Source: Cephalotrichum gorgonifer
Lineage: Eukaryota > Ascomycota > Sordariomycetes > Microascales > Microascaceae
DNA: 64,000 bases
Reading direction: 5' to 3'
NCBI GenBank assembly: GCA_900312665.1
Contig: ONZQ02000006.1
Span: 248,001 to 312,000, forward strand
A model generated the notes under the pieces. The model saw nothing but the letters and a program-made list of their open reading frames with translations, was not told the origin of the DNA and searched no databases. Both the position numbers and the translations under genes were made by a program. Shown here one piece after another: positions 30,697 through 41,900 of the stretch. Every line of letters starts with the position of its first letter. The first letter of the stretch is position 1.

Positions 30697-32939
30697 ATGG
30701 CTTTTCAGGCGATGAAACGATGCCCTTTGAGGGGTGTCGCTCTCGCCCGCCCCTCCAGAATAATAGGGAGCCGCTCGCTACGACCGGGATCCAGATTTCA
30801 CACGTCGCCAACGAACCATGATGCGCAATGGGAGAAGCTGGTCGAGGAATACAAGGCGCACCTGGGTCCGATACGGAAGGAATCCCCAAGGGACCTATTC
30901 CTAAACCCGAAGCCGACCAAGGGCGTGACAGTCAACGGCTCCATCGACAGCAAACGCGTCGTGTCCTCGAAACTCGGCTTTGTGACCGTCACCCGTGACT
31001 CTGCCGGCATCCAGGTGCCCGTCGTCATCCAGGGCAAGGAGCTTCTCAAGGAGCTTCACCAGATCCCCCTCTTCAGCGCCGTGTCCATCAGCGGCGACCT
31101 GGTCGAGAAGCCGTCCAAGGCGTCCGACAAGGACGCACCGCCTCAGTACGAACTGGTCGCGGAGTCCATCGACTGCCTGAGCCCGTTCCCCAAGGACCTG
31201 GTCCTCACTGAGAAGGACAACTTCTCGCCGGCCTCCCGGTTCCTGCAGCTGCGCTTCCACCCGGAGTTCAGGCACCGTCTGAGGTTCAGGGAATGGATGC
31301 GGTCGGCGCTCGAGAAGGCGGCTAGCACGTACGAGTACAGCTCCGTCACGACCCCAACGCTGTTCAAATCCACTCCCGAGGGCGCCCGGGAGTTCCTCGT
31401 GCCGACGCGCCAGAAGGGCCGCGCTTATGCGCTGGTTCAGAGCCCTCAGCAGTATAAGCAAGCTCTCATGGCGTCGGGCTTCCGGGGGTACCAGCAGTTT
31501 GCGACCTGCTTCCGCGACGAAGACTTGCGTGCTGACAGGCAGCCGGAGTTCATGCAGGTTAGATCCCTGTACGCGGGCGGGTATAGTGTGCACTGAGCTA
31601 ATAGTTGAAAATGTAGTTCGATTTGGAGAAGTCTTACGCAGATGGGCAGCAGATTATCTCCGACGTGGAGAATATCGTCAAGGATACATGGCGACGCCTG
31701 CGGGATGATCATACTCACTACAAGTACGGCGACTCTCTAATACCGGTCCAGAGAGAGCATGCCACTGGCCGCGATATCCAGGTTGGCCTCCCCGTCCACC
31801 TTTCCCCAAATCTACCTTCCGCAGCTGACCGTTCTAGCAACTGGAGTCCTCGGATATTCCTCCTGTCTCTGATGAGCTCTTCCCCCGACTTACTTATCAC
31901 ACCGCCATGAAGCTCTACGGGTCCGACAAGCCGGATCTTCGAATCCCCGGCCAGGTTAGTTTACTTCCCTCCAGTGCCGGGTCCCCGTGAGCCCTAGCTG
32001 ACCTAGTAGATTGCCGATGTCACGAAACACCTTGACAAGCACTTTGTCGGCATGATCAGCTATCTAGAGAACCCTGTTGTCGAGGCGTGGAAGCTGAATC
32101 TAGGATCTTCCGTCCGCGAGGCTCGGGCGTTCGTCCACGACTTTATGGAGACACTGGATGGTTCGATCCGTTCCCACCCAGACGGCACCCCCCAGGTCCT
32201 CGTCTTCGACCCCAGCCAGCCGCTATGTGGCTTCTCGTCCCTGGGTCCCGAGGGAATTGACCCCCTATTCCCCGACCTGGGCGCCGACGACCTCGAACCC
32301 GGGGACGTGGTTGTCTTCCAGGCGAGAAAGAACTCACCCTTCTACGGCGGCTCCACAAACCTAGGCGACGTGCGGAAGCGACTCTTCGAGGCTGCCGTAT
32401 CGAAGGGCATCCTCCCCGCACCCCAGGGCTTCCACTTCCTCTGGGTCACCGAGTTCCCCCTCTTCAGCCCAGAGGAGCCCGACACCCCGGGCCAGGGCGG
32501 CGCGGCCGGATTCTCTTCGACCCACCACCCCTTCACGGCACCCCTGTCGCCGGAGGACTTCCAGCTCCTCCGCGACGACCCCCTCAAGGCCCGCGCGGAC
32601 TCGTACGACCTCGTCCTTAACGGCGTCGAGATAGGCGGCGGGAGCAGGCGTATCCACAGGGCCGACATCCAGGAGAGCATCATGCGCGACGTACTCCGCA
32701 TGAGCGAGAACCGGATCGCCGAGTTCGCGCCGCTGCTCAGCGCGCTGCGGTGCGCGCCGCCGCACGCGGGCTTCGCGTTTGGGTTCGACAGGCTGTGCGC
32801 GCTCCTGACTGGGACGAACTCGATCAGGGACGTTATTGCTTTCCCAAAGAGCATGAAGGGGGAGGATCTATTTGCGAGGAGTCCGGGGAGTTTGACGGAT
32901 GCGCAGCTGGAGACGTATCACCTGCGTCTGAGGGAGTAA
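30697..32939 (+). CDS. msd1: Mitochondrial aspartyl-tRNA synthetase
   Basis: Class IIb synthetase charging mitochondrial tRNA(Asp) with aspartate. Exons 30697-31557, 31617-31781, 31838-31954 and 32010-32939, giving 690 aa; introns are only 55-59 nt. The N-terminus is Arg/Ser-rich with no acids before about residue 43 (RPSRIIGSRSLRPGSRFHTS), a mitochondrial targeting sequence. An OB-fold region with a GFVTVTRDSAGIQVPVVIQG strand set follows. RFLQLRFHPEFRHRLRFR precedes the catalytic core. TPTLFKSTPEGAREFLVPTR is the flipping-loop segment, motif 2 is CFRDEDLRADRQPEFMQ and motif 3 is GFAFGFDRLCALLTG. GEDLF near the end is typical. The order matches bacterial-type AspRS, as expected for the organelle enzyme. 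Converges on the MPDU1-like gene, only 302 bases apart. Confidence 0.95.
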
Positions 32940-33241
32940 CTGCGTCATCCGGAGATGCTTGTGACGCTTTGTGCGGCCCTGTATTTGTATTTGTATTGTG
33001 TACAGTTGTCAAATTTTAGAAGGTCGGGGGAGTGTACACTACGGATGGATTAGAGGATTGGGTATTTTATATAGGATGTATTCTGCTCTTGACACAACCG
33101 AAACGTATATCCACAACTGTATACAGAGGTATCACACAGCTGCGGTCTTCATATTAAACTATATACGTCACCTAAGAACACGAGAGAAAATAGTCGTAGC
33201 CTACAAACCCACAGCACGTAGTCCCACCATGTATGACACAT
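32940..33241. other. Convergent intergenic region
   Basis: The 302 bases between the AspRS and MPDU1-like stop codons are AT-rich and contain only the two 3' UTRs. Confidence 0.65.
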
Positions 33242-34205
33242 CTACGCCCTCCGCCTCGTCGACGGACCCTTGCGCGGGGTGGTGCCCGTAGACGTAGACT
33301 CAGGGACGTTCTTGGTCGAGATGGCCTTCTTCGCCTTCGTCGCGGAGACGGGCTTCGCGGCCGGCGAGTTCCAGTGGTAGAGCATCTGCGCCGCGAGGAC
33401 GGCGTTCAGCACGAAGCCGGCGACGAACCCGTAGAGGATGAGCTTATCGTCTACCTCCTGGATGGTGGTGAAGATGCGCGTGAGGGAGCCCACGAGGTAG
33501 TTGAAGACCTTTAGAGGGTGTTACAATTAGCCTATACTACCCCCTTCACTATCACCGTGCGTGACGTCATGTTTGGGAGTTCGAGGAGGAAGGGGGGAAA
33601 AAACTTACGGTGAAGGCACTCAGCTGACCGGTCCCACCCTCCCGCCAGATGGCCAGGATCTGCGGCACCTTGCTCGCGACGCCGAGGGTCCCGGCCCCGG
33701 CCTGCAGGTACCCGAGGGTCTTCATGTCGAGGGGCGCCTCGCTGAACAGCACGCCCGCGGCGCCGGCCAGGGCGGCGACGAAGACGGCCGCGAGCCCCGA
33801 CCTCCCCGAGAGCCGCAGCACTAGGACGGAGATGATGACATTCTGCGCGAGGATGAGGGCGGTCTCGCCGTAGGTGCTAAACGGGAAGCCGCTGCGGAAG
33901 TTGTACGCGAGGCCGATGATGTAGGCCGTCGTCTCGAGGAGGTACGAGAGGAACGAGACGCCGTCGGCGGACCCGGAGGAGGCGAGCTTCAGGATCTGGG
34001 GGACCTTGACTATGGACGAGGCGGCGACTATGCCGAGCCCAAGGCCCTTGGAGACGGCGAGCTTGAGGCACTCCTGGTCGGTGGGGTCGATGTTGATGAT
34101 GAGGGTCTCATAGCAGGACCCACCAATAAGGGAGATGCCGAGATCGCGGATGGGGCCGGGGAGGTTGTGGGTTATGGGCTGGAGGGTCGAGCGGATGAGG
34201 TCCAT
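33242..34205 (-). CDS. MPDU1-like PQ-loop membrane protein
   Basis: Homologue of mannose-P-dolichol utilization defect 1 (Lec35), an ER membrane protein needed for use of dolichol-P-mannose and dolichol-P-glucose in N-glycan, GPI and O-mannose synthesis. Exons on the minus strand: 34205-33609 and 33508-33242, giving 287 aa. Seven hydrophobic segments are arranged as two PQ-loop repeats. The first has SSIVKVPQILKLASSGSADG then VSFLSYLLETTAYIIGLAYN. The second has GVASKVPQILAIWREGGTGQ then LSAFTV, which the 100-nt intron joins to FNYLVGSLTRIFTT. The tail is basic (KAKKAISTK, TRRRA), consistent with ER retention. ETLIINIDPTDQECLKLAVS near residue 35 is the luminal segment typical of MPDU1 rather than of cystinosin-type PQ-loop proteins. 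Confidence 0.92.
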
Positions 34206-35094
34206 CTTGAAGGTGGCGTTCAGCGGGATGTGGCGAACGTGCGGTAGTGTATTTAGTGTTATCGGGGTGGTCGATGGTTATTGTACAGCTGGTAGGGGTA
34301 GGGCTGTAAGCGCGAAGTCGCCATCGTGTTCTCAAATTCTCAGGAGCGTCGTAAAAACAAAAGTGGCGAACTGTCAGAGGCGGCAGAATTAGCTGGGGCG
34401 CACACCGCCTTACCCAAGGATCGGCCAATCGGGGCGAATCGGCTGACTTGAATGAGATGCGTGCCTGTCTCCTCGGCACGCACGTGGTGTGGCACCCTCC
34501 TCCTCCAGGGTTTCGGGAAATTTAACGCTATTGCACGTTAAAACCGAATAGGGAAGGTGCGTGCATAAAACCCATATCGATAAGGGACCTGATAAGATTT
34601 CGTACCAAGACATCAGCCCCCGGTTACCCCTGCTACTACTAGCCCAACAAACAGTGGCGCCGCAGCTCGAAAAATATATTAGTGTTGAGAAGAAAAAAAA
34701 GTTGGACGCCCAAGGACACGGGATGTTTCGGAGCAGCCGCTCCCCCCCCCCATGGGCCAATCGCCCTGCCCTTATCTGTTTGCGGCCTGGGGCCAAGCCC
34801 CTAATAGGTCCTGGGACCTATTAGGATGGGCGCAATGGAAGGCTTTTGTCTCTACTAGCTTGCTTCATGGTATTACTTACGGGGCTAATACCGGGGGGAG
34901 GGAGTTCTGAGGGGAGAGAAACTTTTGCCCCTGGATTGGATGTGGGTCCGAGCAGGAAAACGGGACCAGGGTGGTTGTGTCCTCTTCCTCTCCCGTTTTC
35001 TTAAATACTATTTTTTTTCTTCTGGGCTTTCTGGTCCTTCTTTTGCATCTCGATAATACCCTTTTTCGAACACATCCCCCTCTGGAGCTTTGCA
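34206..35094. promoter_or_regulatory. Divergent promoter region, MPDU1-like / oleate desaturase
   Basis: 889 bases between divergent ATGs. The half next to the desaturase has a pyrimidine-rich tract with CTTAAATACTA at about 35000, a plausible start-site region. No gene is seen. Confidence 0.5.
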
Positions 35095-36658
35095 ATGTCG
35101 ACACCTCTTGCAGCCACCACGATCGCCGCAGCGGCCCTGCTTAGACCGGCCTCTAAGCTTGAGTCGGAAAGAGCCACCAGCTCAGCTGCGAGCGCAAACG
35201 CCAATCACGTCCGTGAATCGGCCGAGGTAAGACAGCCAGCCACTCGCTCTCAACTTCACTCCGATCGGCTGGTTACTCATCGGCACTCATCATATCATTG
35301 GCCATTGTGCGATTCTAACAGTGCCCCCTCAGGATAAGCAGAAGCGGAAGCAGATCGAGGCCCAGAACACGCGATACCCTCCCGGCGTGTACCCCGACAT
35401 CAACACCATTCGCAATGCCATCCCCCCTCACTGCTTCCAGCCGTCCCTCTGGATCTCCTGCGGGTACCTCCTGCGGGACATGCTCCTCATCGGCGCGACC
35501 GCCTACGTCGCGATAGCCTTCATCCCCAAGATTGAGGACTTCTACGTGCGCTGCGCCGCCTGGGTCGCCTACGGCTTCATCCAGGGCCTCTTCTGCACCG
35601 GCCTCTGGATCCTCGCCCACGAGTGCGGCCACGGAGGCTTCTCCCTGCACACGCGCATCAACAACATCATCGGCTGGGCCGCCCACTCCTTCCTCATGGT
35701 GCCCTACTTCTCCTGGAAGTTCTCGCACGCGCGCCACCACCGCTTCACCGGCCACATGGAGAAGGACATGGCCTTCGTCCCGCGCACCCAGGCCGACCAC
35801 GAGGACCGTTGGATGGTCAGGCTGGGCCTTGGCGCCGAGGTCCTCGAGGACACCCCTATCGTGGCCTTCGTGCGCCTGGTCATCCACCAGCTCTTCGGAT
35901 GGCAGGCGTACCTGCTCTTCAACGTCACCGCTGGTCCCGACAGCCGTCAGCCCGACGGCAAGCAGTGGGGAATGCAGAGCCACTTCGACCCCACGAGCTC
36001 CGTCTTCAGGCCTAGCGAGCGCATCTACATCGCCATCTCCGATCTCGGTCTCCTGATCATGGGCGGCTTCATCTACTACGGTGCCTCGGTCCTCGGATGG
36101 TCGACCATGGCCCTGCTCTACCTTGTGCCCTACCTCTGGGTGCACCACTGGCTTGGTAGGAAGCATTTCCCCAATCAGCACGCATTGTGCCTCTAAGCTG
36201 ACTCTGATTCAATAGTTGCCATCACCTACCTCCACCACACCCACCCCGACGTCCCCCACTTTGATGCTGAGAACTGGACCTACGTCAAGGGTGCCCTCGC
36301 GACCATTGACCGTGACTTTGGCTTCATCGGCAAGACCCTGTTCCACGGTATCATCGATACCCACGTTGTGCACCACCTCTTCTCGTAAGGACAAACCTAA
36401 TCCCCCCATGACCATCCATCCCCCGTAAGGTGGGGTCAGTTTTTGGAGAAGCCGCTAACACTTCGCCACAGCAAAATCCCCTTCTACTACGCCGAGGAGG
36501 CGACTGAGTCCATCAAGCCCATGCTTGGTGACTTGTACCGCACCGAGAAGGGCTTCATGCGGTCTCTCTGGCCGGCCTTCACCGAGCTCAAGTACGTCGT
36601 GCCTTCCACCGAGGTCGTCGGCGAGATGCGGTGGGCCAAGTCTAAGAAGACGGAGTGA
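35095..36658 (+). CDS. Delta-12 (oleate) fatty acid desaturase
   Basis: ER membrane desaturase expected to convert oleoyl to linoleoyl lipids, using cytochrome b5 and O2. Exons 35095-35226, 35333-36155, 36216-36384 and 36472-36658, giving 436 aa. The three histidine boxes are all present: HECGHG, HARHH and HVVHH, the last split from the end of the protein by the third intron. PPHCFQPSLWISCGYLLRD precedes TM1. FTGHMEKDMAFVP after box 2 is typical of fungal omega-6 desaturases. HHTHPDVPHF follows the second intron. The soluble N-terminus is Ala/Ser-rich. A related delta-15 (omega-3) enzyme is the main alternative, and sequence alone separates them poorly; delta-12 is preferred because nearly all Pezizomycotina have it. 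Confidence 0.9.
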
Positions 36659-37516
36659 GGTGATTGTCTCTGAATTCTCACGTCTCCGTCGCGTCTTTGG
36701 GGTTTTCTTTTCGGCGTTGATCTCAAAAATCATCCCCTTGGCCCTGCGCAAGCTACCAGGGGATTCTCAGCTTTTTTTGCGCATCTATGCGTGTTTTCGA
36801 TGCATTTCGACTTTAATCCTCTTTTTTTTCTTTGCCCCAAAGATGAAAAAAAGTGCATTTATAGATAGACGATAGACAATAGAACGCTAATGTTTTGTGG
36901 TTTTGGAATTGTTATATCAACTATACTTTTGCAGAACAACGGGCATTGCTTTGTGTCTATGTTGTTGTGTAAGTCGCCGTCGGTCACCAGCCAGCCAATC
37001 ATTATCGTCTCCGGCCTCGGGGCCGTGTCGTTTTAGGACAAAGGGGGGATATCGAGGCGTATTACGTTGCATGCCGACGGACCCGACTGTCCGGCTCCTC
37101 TTTGTTTCTAAAAGCCGAGACTCAGTCGGCTTGGTTATAAACACAATGTTTGTACTACGGAGCTTAGTCAAAGGAGGTCTCCCCTCTCACAACGATACGC
37201 ATGTTTCTTATATTCCCCTTTGCTCATCCGGGCGGCAAAGGCCTCAATGCGAGAGTGCTTATACCATGTATTATTAGAAGTCTCTCAACTGTGCTATTAC
37301 AATGACTTCACTGTCTCGATTTCCGCACAGTCAAACGAACGATATGTCTTTGCCGACGTGGATACATAAACCCGGGCTCAGTCCCGCCTCTTCCCACTTT
37401 AGAAAATCATCAGCATCTCACTCATCAACTCTCTCACTCCCCACCCTCCTACACAGGAACCCCAGACCCAGCAGTATCCAAATCCCAAGACTCAGCGTCG
37501 GCGCAAGTAAGCAAGC
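36659..37516. other. Intergenic region
   Basis: 3' UTR of the desaturase gene, then the promoter of the LPMO-like gene. The last 200 bases are CT-rich with repeated CTCACTC. No gene seen. Confidence 0.55.
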
Positions 37517-38416
37517 ATGTATCCTCTCACACTAACAAAGGTCCTCCTGGCCCTCGCCCTCAGCAGCGCCGCCACCGCCCACATGGAGCAGGTCGAACCC
37601 GCGCCCATCCGCTCCAAGTTCAACCTGAACATCATGTCCGACACCGACATCGACTACACCATGAAGGAGCCGCTCACGAACGCCACCTTCCCGTGCAAAG
37701 GCTTCCACACCCTCCTCGGCACGCCCATGGGCGCCCCCGTCGCCACCTGGGCCGCCGGCTCGCAGCAGTCCGTCACCATCGGGACCCAGGGCGGCGGCCA
37801 GCACATGGGCGGGTCGTGCCAGGTCTCCATCTCCATGGACGGCGGCGCCAACTTCACGGTGCTGCACAGCTACGTCGGCAACTGCGTCGTCCCGGGCGCC
37901 GAGGAGACCGTCCTGGCCTTCCGGCTCCCCTCCGACACCCCCGCGTCGGACGGGGCCCTGCTCTCGTGGACATGGATGAACCACTCCGGAATCAGGGAGT
38001 ACTACCAGAACTGCGCCGTCATCACCGTCACGGAGGCGCAGGGCGGCTCGGGGGAAGAGGAGGAGAGCGTCCCGTTCGATCAGCGGCCACCGCTGTTTGT
38101 GGCGAACCTGGGGAACGGGTGCACGACTGCCGAGATGGCGGACGTCATGTTCCCCGACCCTGGCCCGGACGTCGACGTCGCTAACCCTGATGCCGTGCCT
38201 CCTATCGGCGAATGTGGTACCCCGGTGTCCATTCCGGCGGATGCCCCACCGGTAGATGCCCCTGCTGAGAATACCCCGGTTGAAACCCCGCCGGCGGACT
38301 CCCTGCCGATGGAGACGCCAGTTTCTCCGGCCCCGACGGTCGACGGCGGGAGCATGCCCGCGCCAGGCCTTGGGAATGGTCGCATGTCGTGCTCGTGCGT
38401 CTGCGATCCGATCTAG
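37517..38416 (+). CDS. Secreted LPMO-like protein, AA11 type
   Basis: Probable copper-dependent lytic polysaccharide monooxygenase of the AA11 (chitin-active) or closely related family. Single exon, 299 aa. Residues 1-21 are a clear signal peptide ending SSAATA, so the mature protein starts with H22 (HMEQVEPAPIRSK), the first residue of the copper histidine brace. The second brace histidine is probably H96 in GGGQHMGGSC. Cysteines in TFPCKGF, GGSCQ and YVGNCV fit the family disulphides, and WTWMNHSGIREYYQNCAVIT matches the region of the axial aromatic residue. The catalytic module ends near residue 180. A Pro/Thr/Glu-rich linker (about 215-280) follows, ending in a short Cys-rich tail, MSCSCVCDPI. 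No carbohydrate-binding module is recognised. Substrate and activity are inferred; a non-catalytic copper-binding LPMO-like protein is possible. Confidence 0.8.
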   Translation: MYPLTLTKVLLALALSSAATAHMEQVEPAPIRSKFNLNIMSDTDIDYTMKEPLTNATFPCKGFHTLLGTPMGAPVATWAAGSQQSVTIGTQGGGQHMGGSCQVSISMDGGANFTVLHSYVGNCVVPGAEETVLAFRLPSDTPASDGALLSWTWMNHSGIREYYQNCAVITVTEAQGGSGEEEESVPFDQRPPLFVANLGNGCTTAEMADVMFPDPGPDVDVANPDAVPPIGECGTPVSIPADAPPVDAPAENTPVETPPADSLPMETPVSPAPTVDGGSMPAPGLGNGRMSCSCVCDPI

Positions 38417-38955
38417 GGATTGGAATAGAGACTAGCTGGGCAGCCCCCCTTCGCTGGTCGTAGTTGTTGCTAATGTTTCCTCGCAGAGTTTGAATAGTTT
38501 TGCTGATGTTTCCTCACAGAGTTTGAATAGTTTAGTTAATGTTTCCTTTATAGGGTTTGAATAGTTTGGTTCTTGCAGAGGTAATATGACTCTGAACGTT
38601 TCCCAGAGACTACCCCTTTATTGTGAGTCCGCGTCACGTAATTTATCAGTATTAACTCTCTTTTTAACTGTTCTCGTAGTTTGGGGGCGACGAGTAAGTG
38701 AGAGGCTCCTTGGGTACGTAAAACAAGCTGGCCGAGACCCCCACTTATCCTCTCCCCCCCCCTTTTTTTCAAGAGTATTATCCAGAGCAAAGTCAATCCG
38801 GGATGAACGAATTCTACACACAAAAACTTTTATTTTGTCGCACCAAGATGATAGATGACGAAGATACAACTGGTTTGATAAACAGAATGACGCAGCTGGC
38901 TGGCCGAGACCCTACCTGCTCTGGATGGACGAGATGTAAACGTGTAGAGAGACGT
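38417..38955. other. Convergent intergenic region
   Basis: Gap between the LPMO-like and helicase 3' ends. It holds a three-copy tandem repeat and otherwise AT-rich UTR sequence. Confidence 0.6.
38467..38567. repeat. 33-bp tandem repeat, three copies
   Basis: Three head-to-tail units of 33 bases, each with ATGTTTCCT and TTTGAATAGTTT, lie just downstream of the LPMO-like stop codon. The units differ at a few positions. They probably fall in the 3' UTR. Confidence 0.85.
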
Positions 38956-41900
38956 TTACGCCCATACCTTCCTAAACTTCTCGTCAAACTCTTCCTGCAG
39001 CTTCTTGAAGGCTGTCAGCACGAGCATCAGCTCGTTATCCTCAATCTTGCCGGTCCGAGAGTCCGTCGAAAACACATTGGCTTCCTTGCTCTCCGACTCG
39101 TTGCTCATAGCGCTCTCGCCAGACTCCGAGCTCTCGTCCTCGTCCTCCCATGAGTCGGCGACAACAGCCTTGCGTGGGGTCTTCTTGGCAACGGGAACTA
39201 CCCGCTCGGTTGCCGCCGCCTGAACCACGGGCCTAGCGGCGACGGGCCCCAATGCCTCAACATCATCCTCCTCCTCGTCCATGACATCGCCAACGTCTTG
39301 GATGTCTACCATGGAATCATCAGCCATAGCTTCCTGGCTAAAGAAATTGGTGAGACTGGTGACAACGGTGGCCAGGACGAGTGAGAAGTCCTTGAGGTGG
39401 AACCAGACGTCGCTGGCCTTAATCTGGTTGTCATTCACAAGCGCTTGGAGATTGCCGTGCTTGAAGAAGTCAAGAATGTAGGAGTTCCAGGGAACACCCG
39501 CGGTATCCTGGGGGTAGATTGGAATGTAGGGAATTACGGATTCCTCCAGGAACACGCCTGACCTGGTCGTGGCGCAGAGATCGTGGATCGAGTCAAAGCT
39601 GTCGGTGAAGCCCGAAAGGGCGACGAATGGGGACCGCAGCTTCGTAGAGGGTAGGCTCCCCAGGATCGAGCCAGCATCGTACTCGGCCTTCTGCTGAGGC
39701 CTAACCTTTTGTTTCGTGAACGGAAGGGTATCGTCCTGTGTGTCACAGAGGTGCTGGTGGACAAAAGTACTCACATAATATGCAAAGATATCAAGTGTTT
39801 CCGCGTTATGCTTGCGGAGGATCTGGTCAGCTGCCCCCGGCAGCTCTGGCAAGAGGACAGTTGAGGTCGACCGCTGAACGATATTCTCGATAAAATTCTC
39901 ATCCCTGTAGTTTCGGACGGGGATCCTGCAGAACAGGTGCGACAAGGTGAGAACCAACTCTTGGAGCACCTCATCGGGCTTCTGGCGGAAGTCTCGGCAG
40001 AGTTGGTAGAAGTATCCTTCCTTGAGGAGCGCATGGAATGCGAACACAGAGTTATCCGTGAAGTACAGGTTCCCAACTAGACCAGCAAAGTTGAGCGGCG
40101 CCCCACCTTGGTTGATGAGGTTTTGTCTCCTAAGGTACTCGATGGAGAAGCGAACGTGGTGCTTGATGGCAATCTGATCTGAGGGGCCGCCAAGATAGAG
40201 ACGAGACTGCGAGAGCATCGACTGTATAGCTTTCACAGCATATTCTGAGTTATCCGTGTGATGGAGGAGCCCAAGAAGTCGGAGGATCAGCGTGGTGGTC
40301 AGCGGGAAGTGGCCTTGCAGGTCCGGCAGCCTGGATGCCATGATCTCGAACGCCCGATCCCGCTTCATCCCGGTGAACACTACGTTTCCAAGCGGGTCGA
40401 AACCACGACGACCGGATCGGCCGGCTGCTTGTTGGTAGTTGAGGGCCGTGAGGAATACTGTGTCGCCGAAAAAGACGACAGTCTTACAGGGCATGTTGAT
40501 ACCGAGAGCCAGCGTCCCGGTGGCGAGGACAACACTCAAGAATCCCTTTCGGAACAACATCTCGACACTTCACGTTTAGTATTAGCAGCGACCGGAGTAG
40601 GGGGCCAAGGAGAGGTGAAATATATGAGGTGGACACATACACTTGCCGATAGGCGCGGTTCATACCAGCATGATGCACGCCGATGCCGCGACGCAGGCCA
40701 GCAACGAGTTTAGGGTTCAGATTCAACCACTTGAGCGTCTGGACGTGCTTGTCAAGCTCGGACGAAAGCAGTTTGGAGTGGTCGGCGAATGAAAATTGAG
40801 GGACGGGAGCCTCTGGGTCGAAGCTCGCCATCGGAGCGACCTCTCGGCTGGCCGCCTCGCGAACGAGATCCATTTTGGACCCCGCTTCCGCCTTTGCCTG
40901 TTGCCTGAAAGCCTTTCCTCGTCGGGCAGCATTCTTCTTCCAGCTTTCGTACTCAGCCATCTTGGCCGCCCATTCAGGACTAGATTCCTTCCAAGCATTT
41001 TCCGCCGTTTCCAGGCGCTCCAAGATATCAAAGGCAGTGTTCTCGCAACATTCGCGGTCATAGCTGAAGAGGAGAGCGGGAAGGGCACCCTGGCGGTTGA
41101 GGTCGTTCAAGAGTGGAAGCGCAGACGAGGATAAATCGTCGTCATCGACCTCGAAGGTCGTGCCGGATCCTGTGGACTCCCCGGCCGTACCAGCTGCGAG
41201 AGACTCGGGCTCCGCTATTGATTCCCGAAGGGCTTGTTGGACGTTCGAAAATGGTGAATCAAGATCTCTCATCCACGTGAGAAGAACATCTTTCAAGGCA
41301 GCTCCCCACGCGACTACGTCGGCCTTCCTTGCGATCCGGTCAACGAACTCGCGAGGATGCAGGGCGTCTCCAACCGGATAAGATTCCGTCTGGTGCTTCA
41401 TCATACACTGCCAGAGCTCGAAGCAGTCTCGTGGTTCAAGACCGATATCGTCCAAGGTAGCGCGGCTCCTACGAGTGCAGTGTTAGTGGTTGGCCAGGTG
41501 GGATGAGGAAAGATATGACTAACCGGTTGGTCAAGCTAGCAATGGGGTGGATGAATCTAAACCTCGAACCGCGCTCGTTGGCTGTGCGGTCAAGGCCGGG
41601 AATCGGAAGTCTTCCAGATGACTTCAGCCCCTCAAAGGTATACTTCTTTGGTGGGAAGTAGATGAACTTTCTCAAATCCGAGTACCGGGAAGTGTGCACG
41701 ACCATCTCCAAATCGGATCCCTTGGTCTTCTGGGCCTCCTCGAGCCAGTTCTTGAATTCGGTCGGATTTCCAACTGTAGCTGACAAGGCGATGATAGGAC
41801 ATGGGGCGAGAAGCAGTAGATGCTCCCAGATGACACCATCTTCCGCCTGTCCAATACAGTGAACTTCATCGAAGATGATCTTCTTGACCCGACGAGCCCA

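Noticed and set aside
35315..36181. 288-codon open frame opposite the oleate desaturase
   Set aside because: Antisense shadow; the sense strand carries the three histidine boxes.
37517..38416. Considered a plain cell-wall or surface protein because of the Pro/Thr tail
   Set aside because: The N-terminal His directly after the signal peptide, the GGGQHMGGSC block and the WTW...NCA block fit an AA11-type LPMO better, and no GPI signal is present at the C-terminus.
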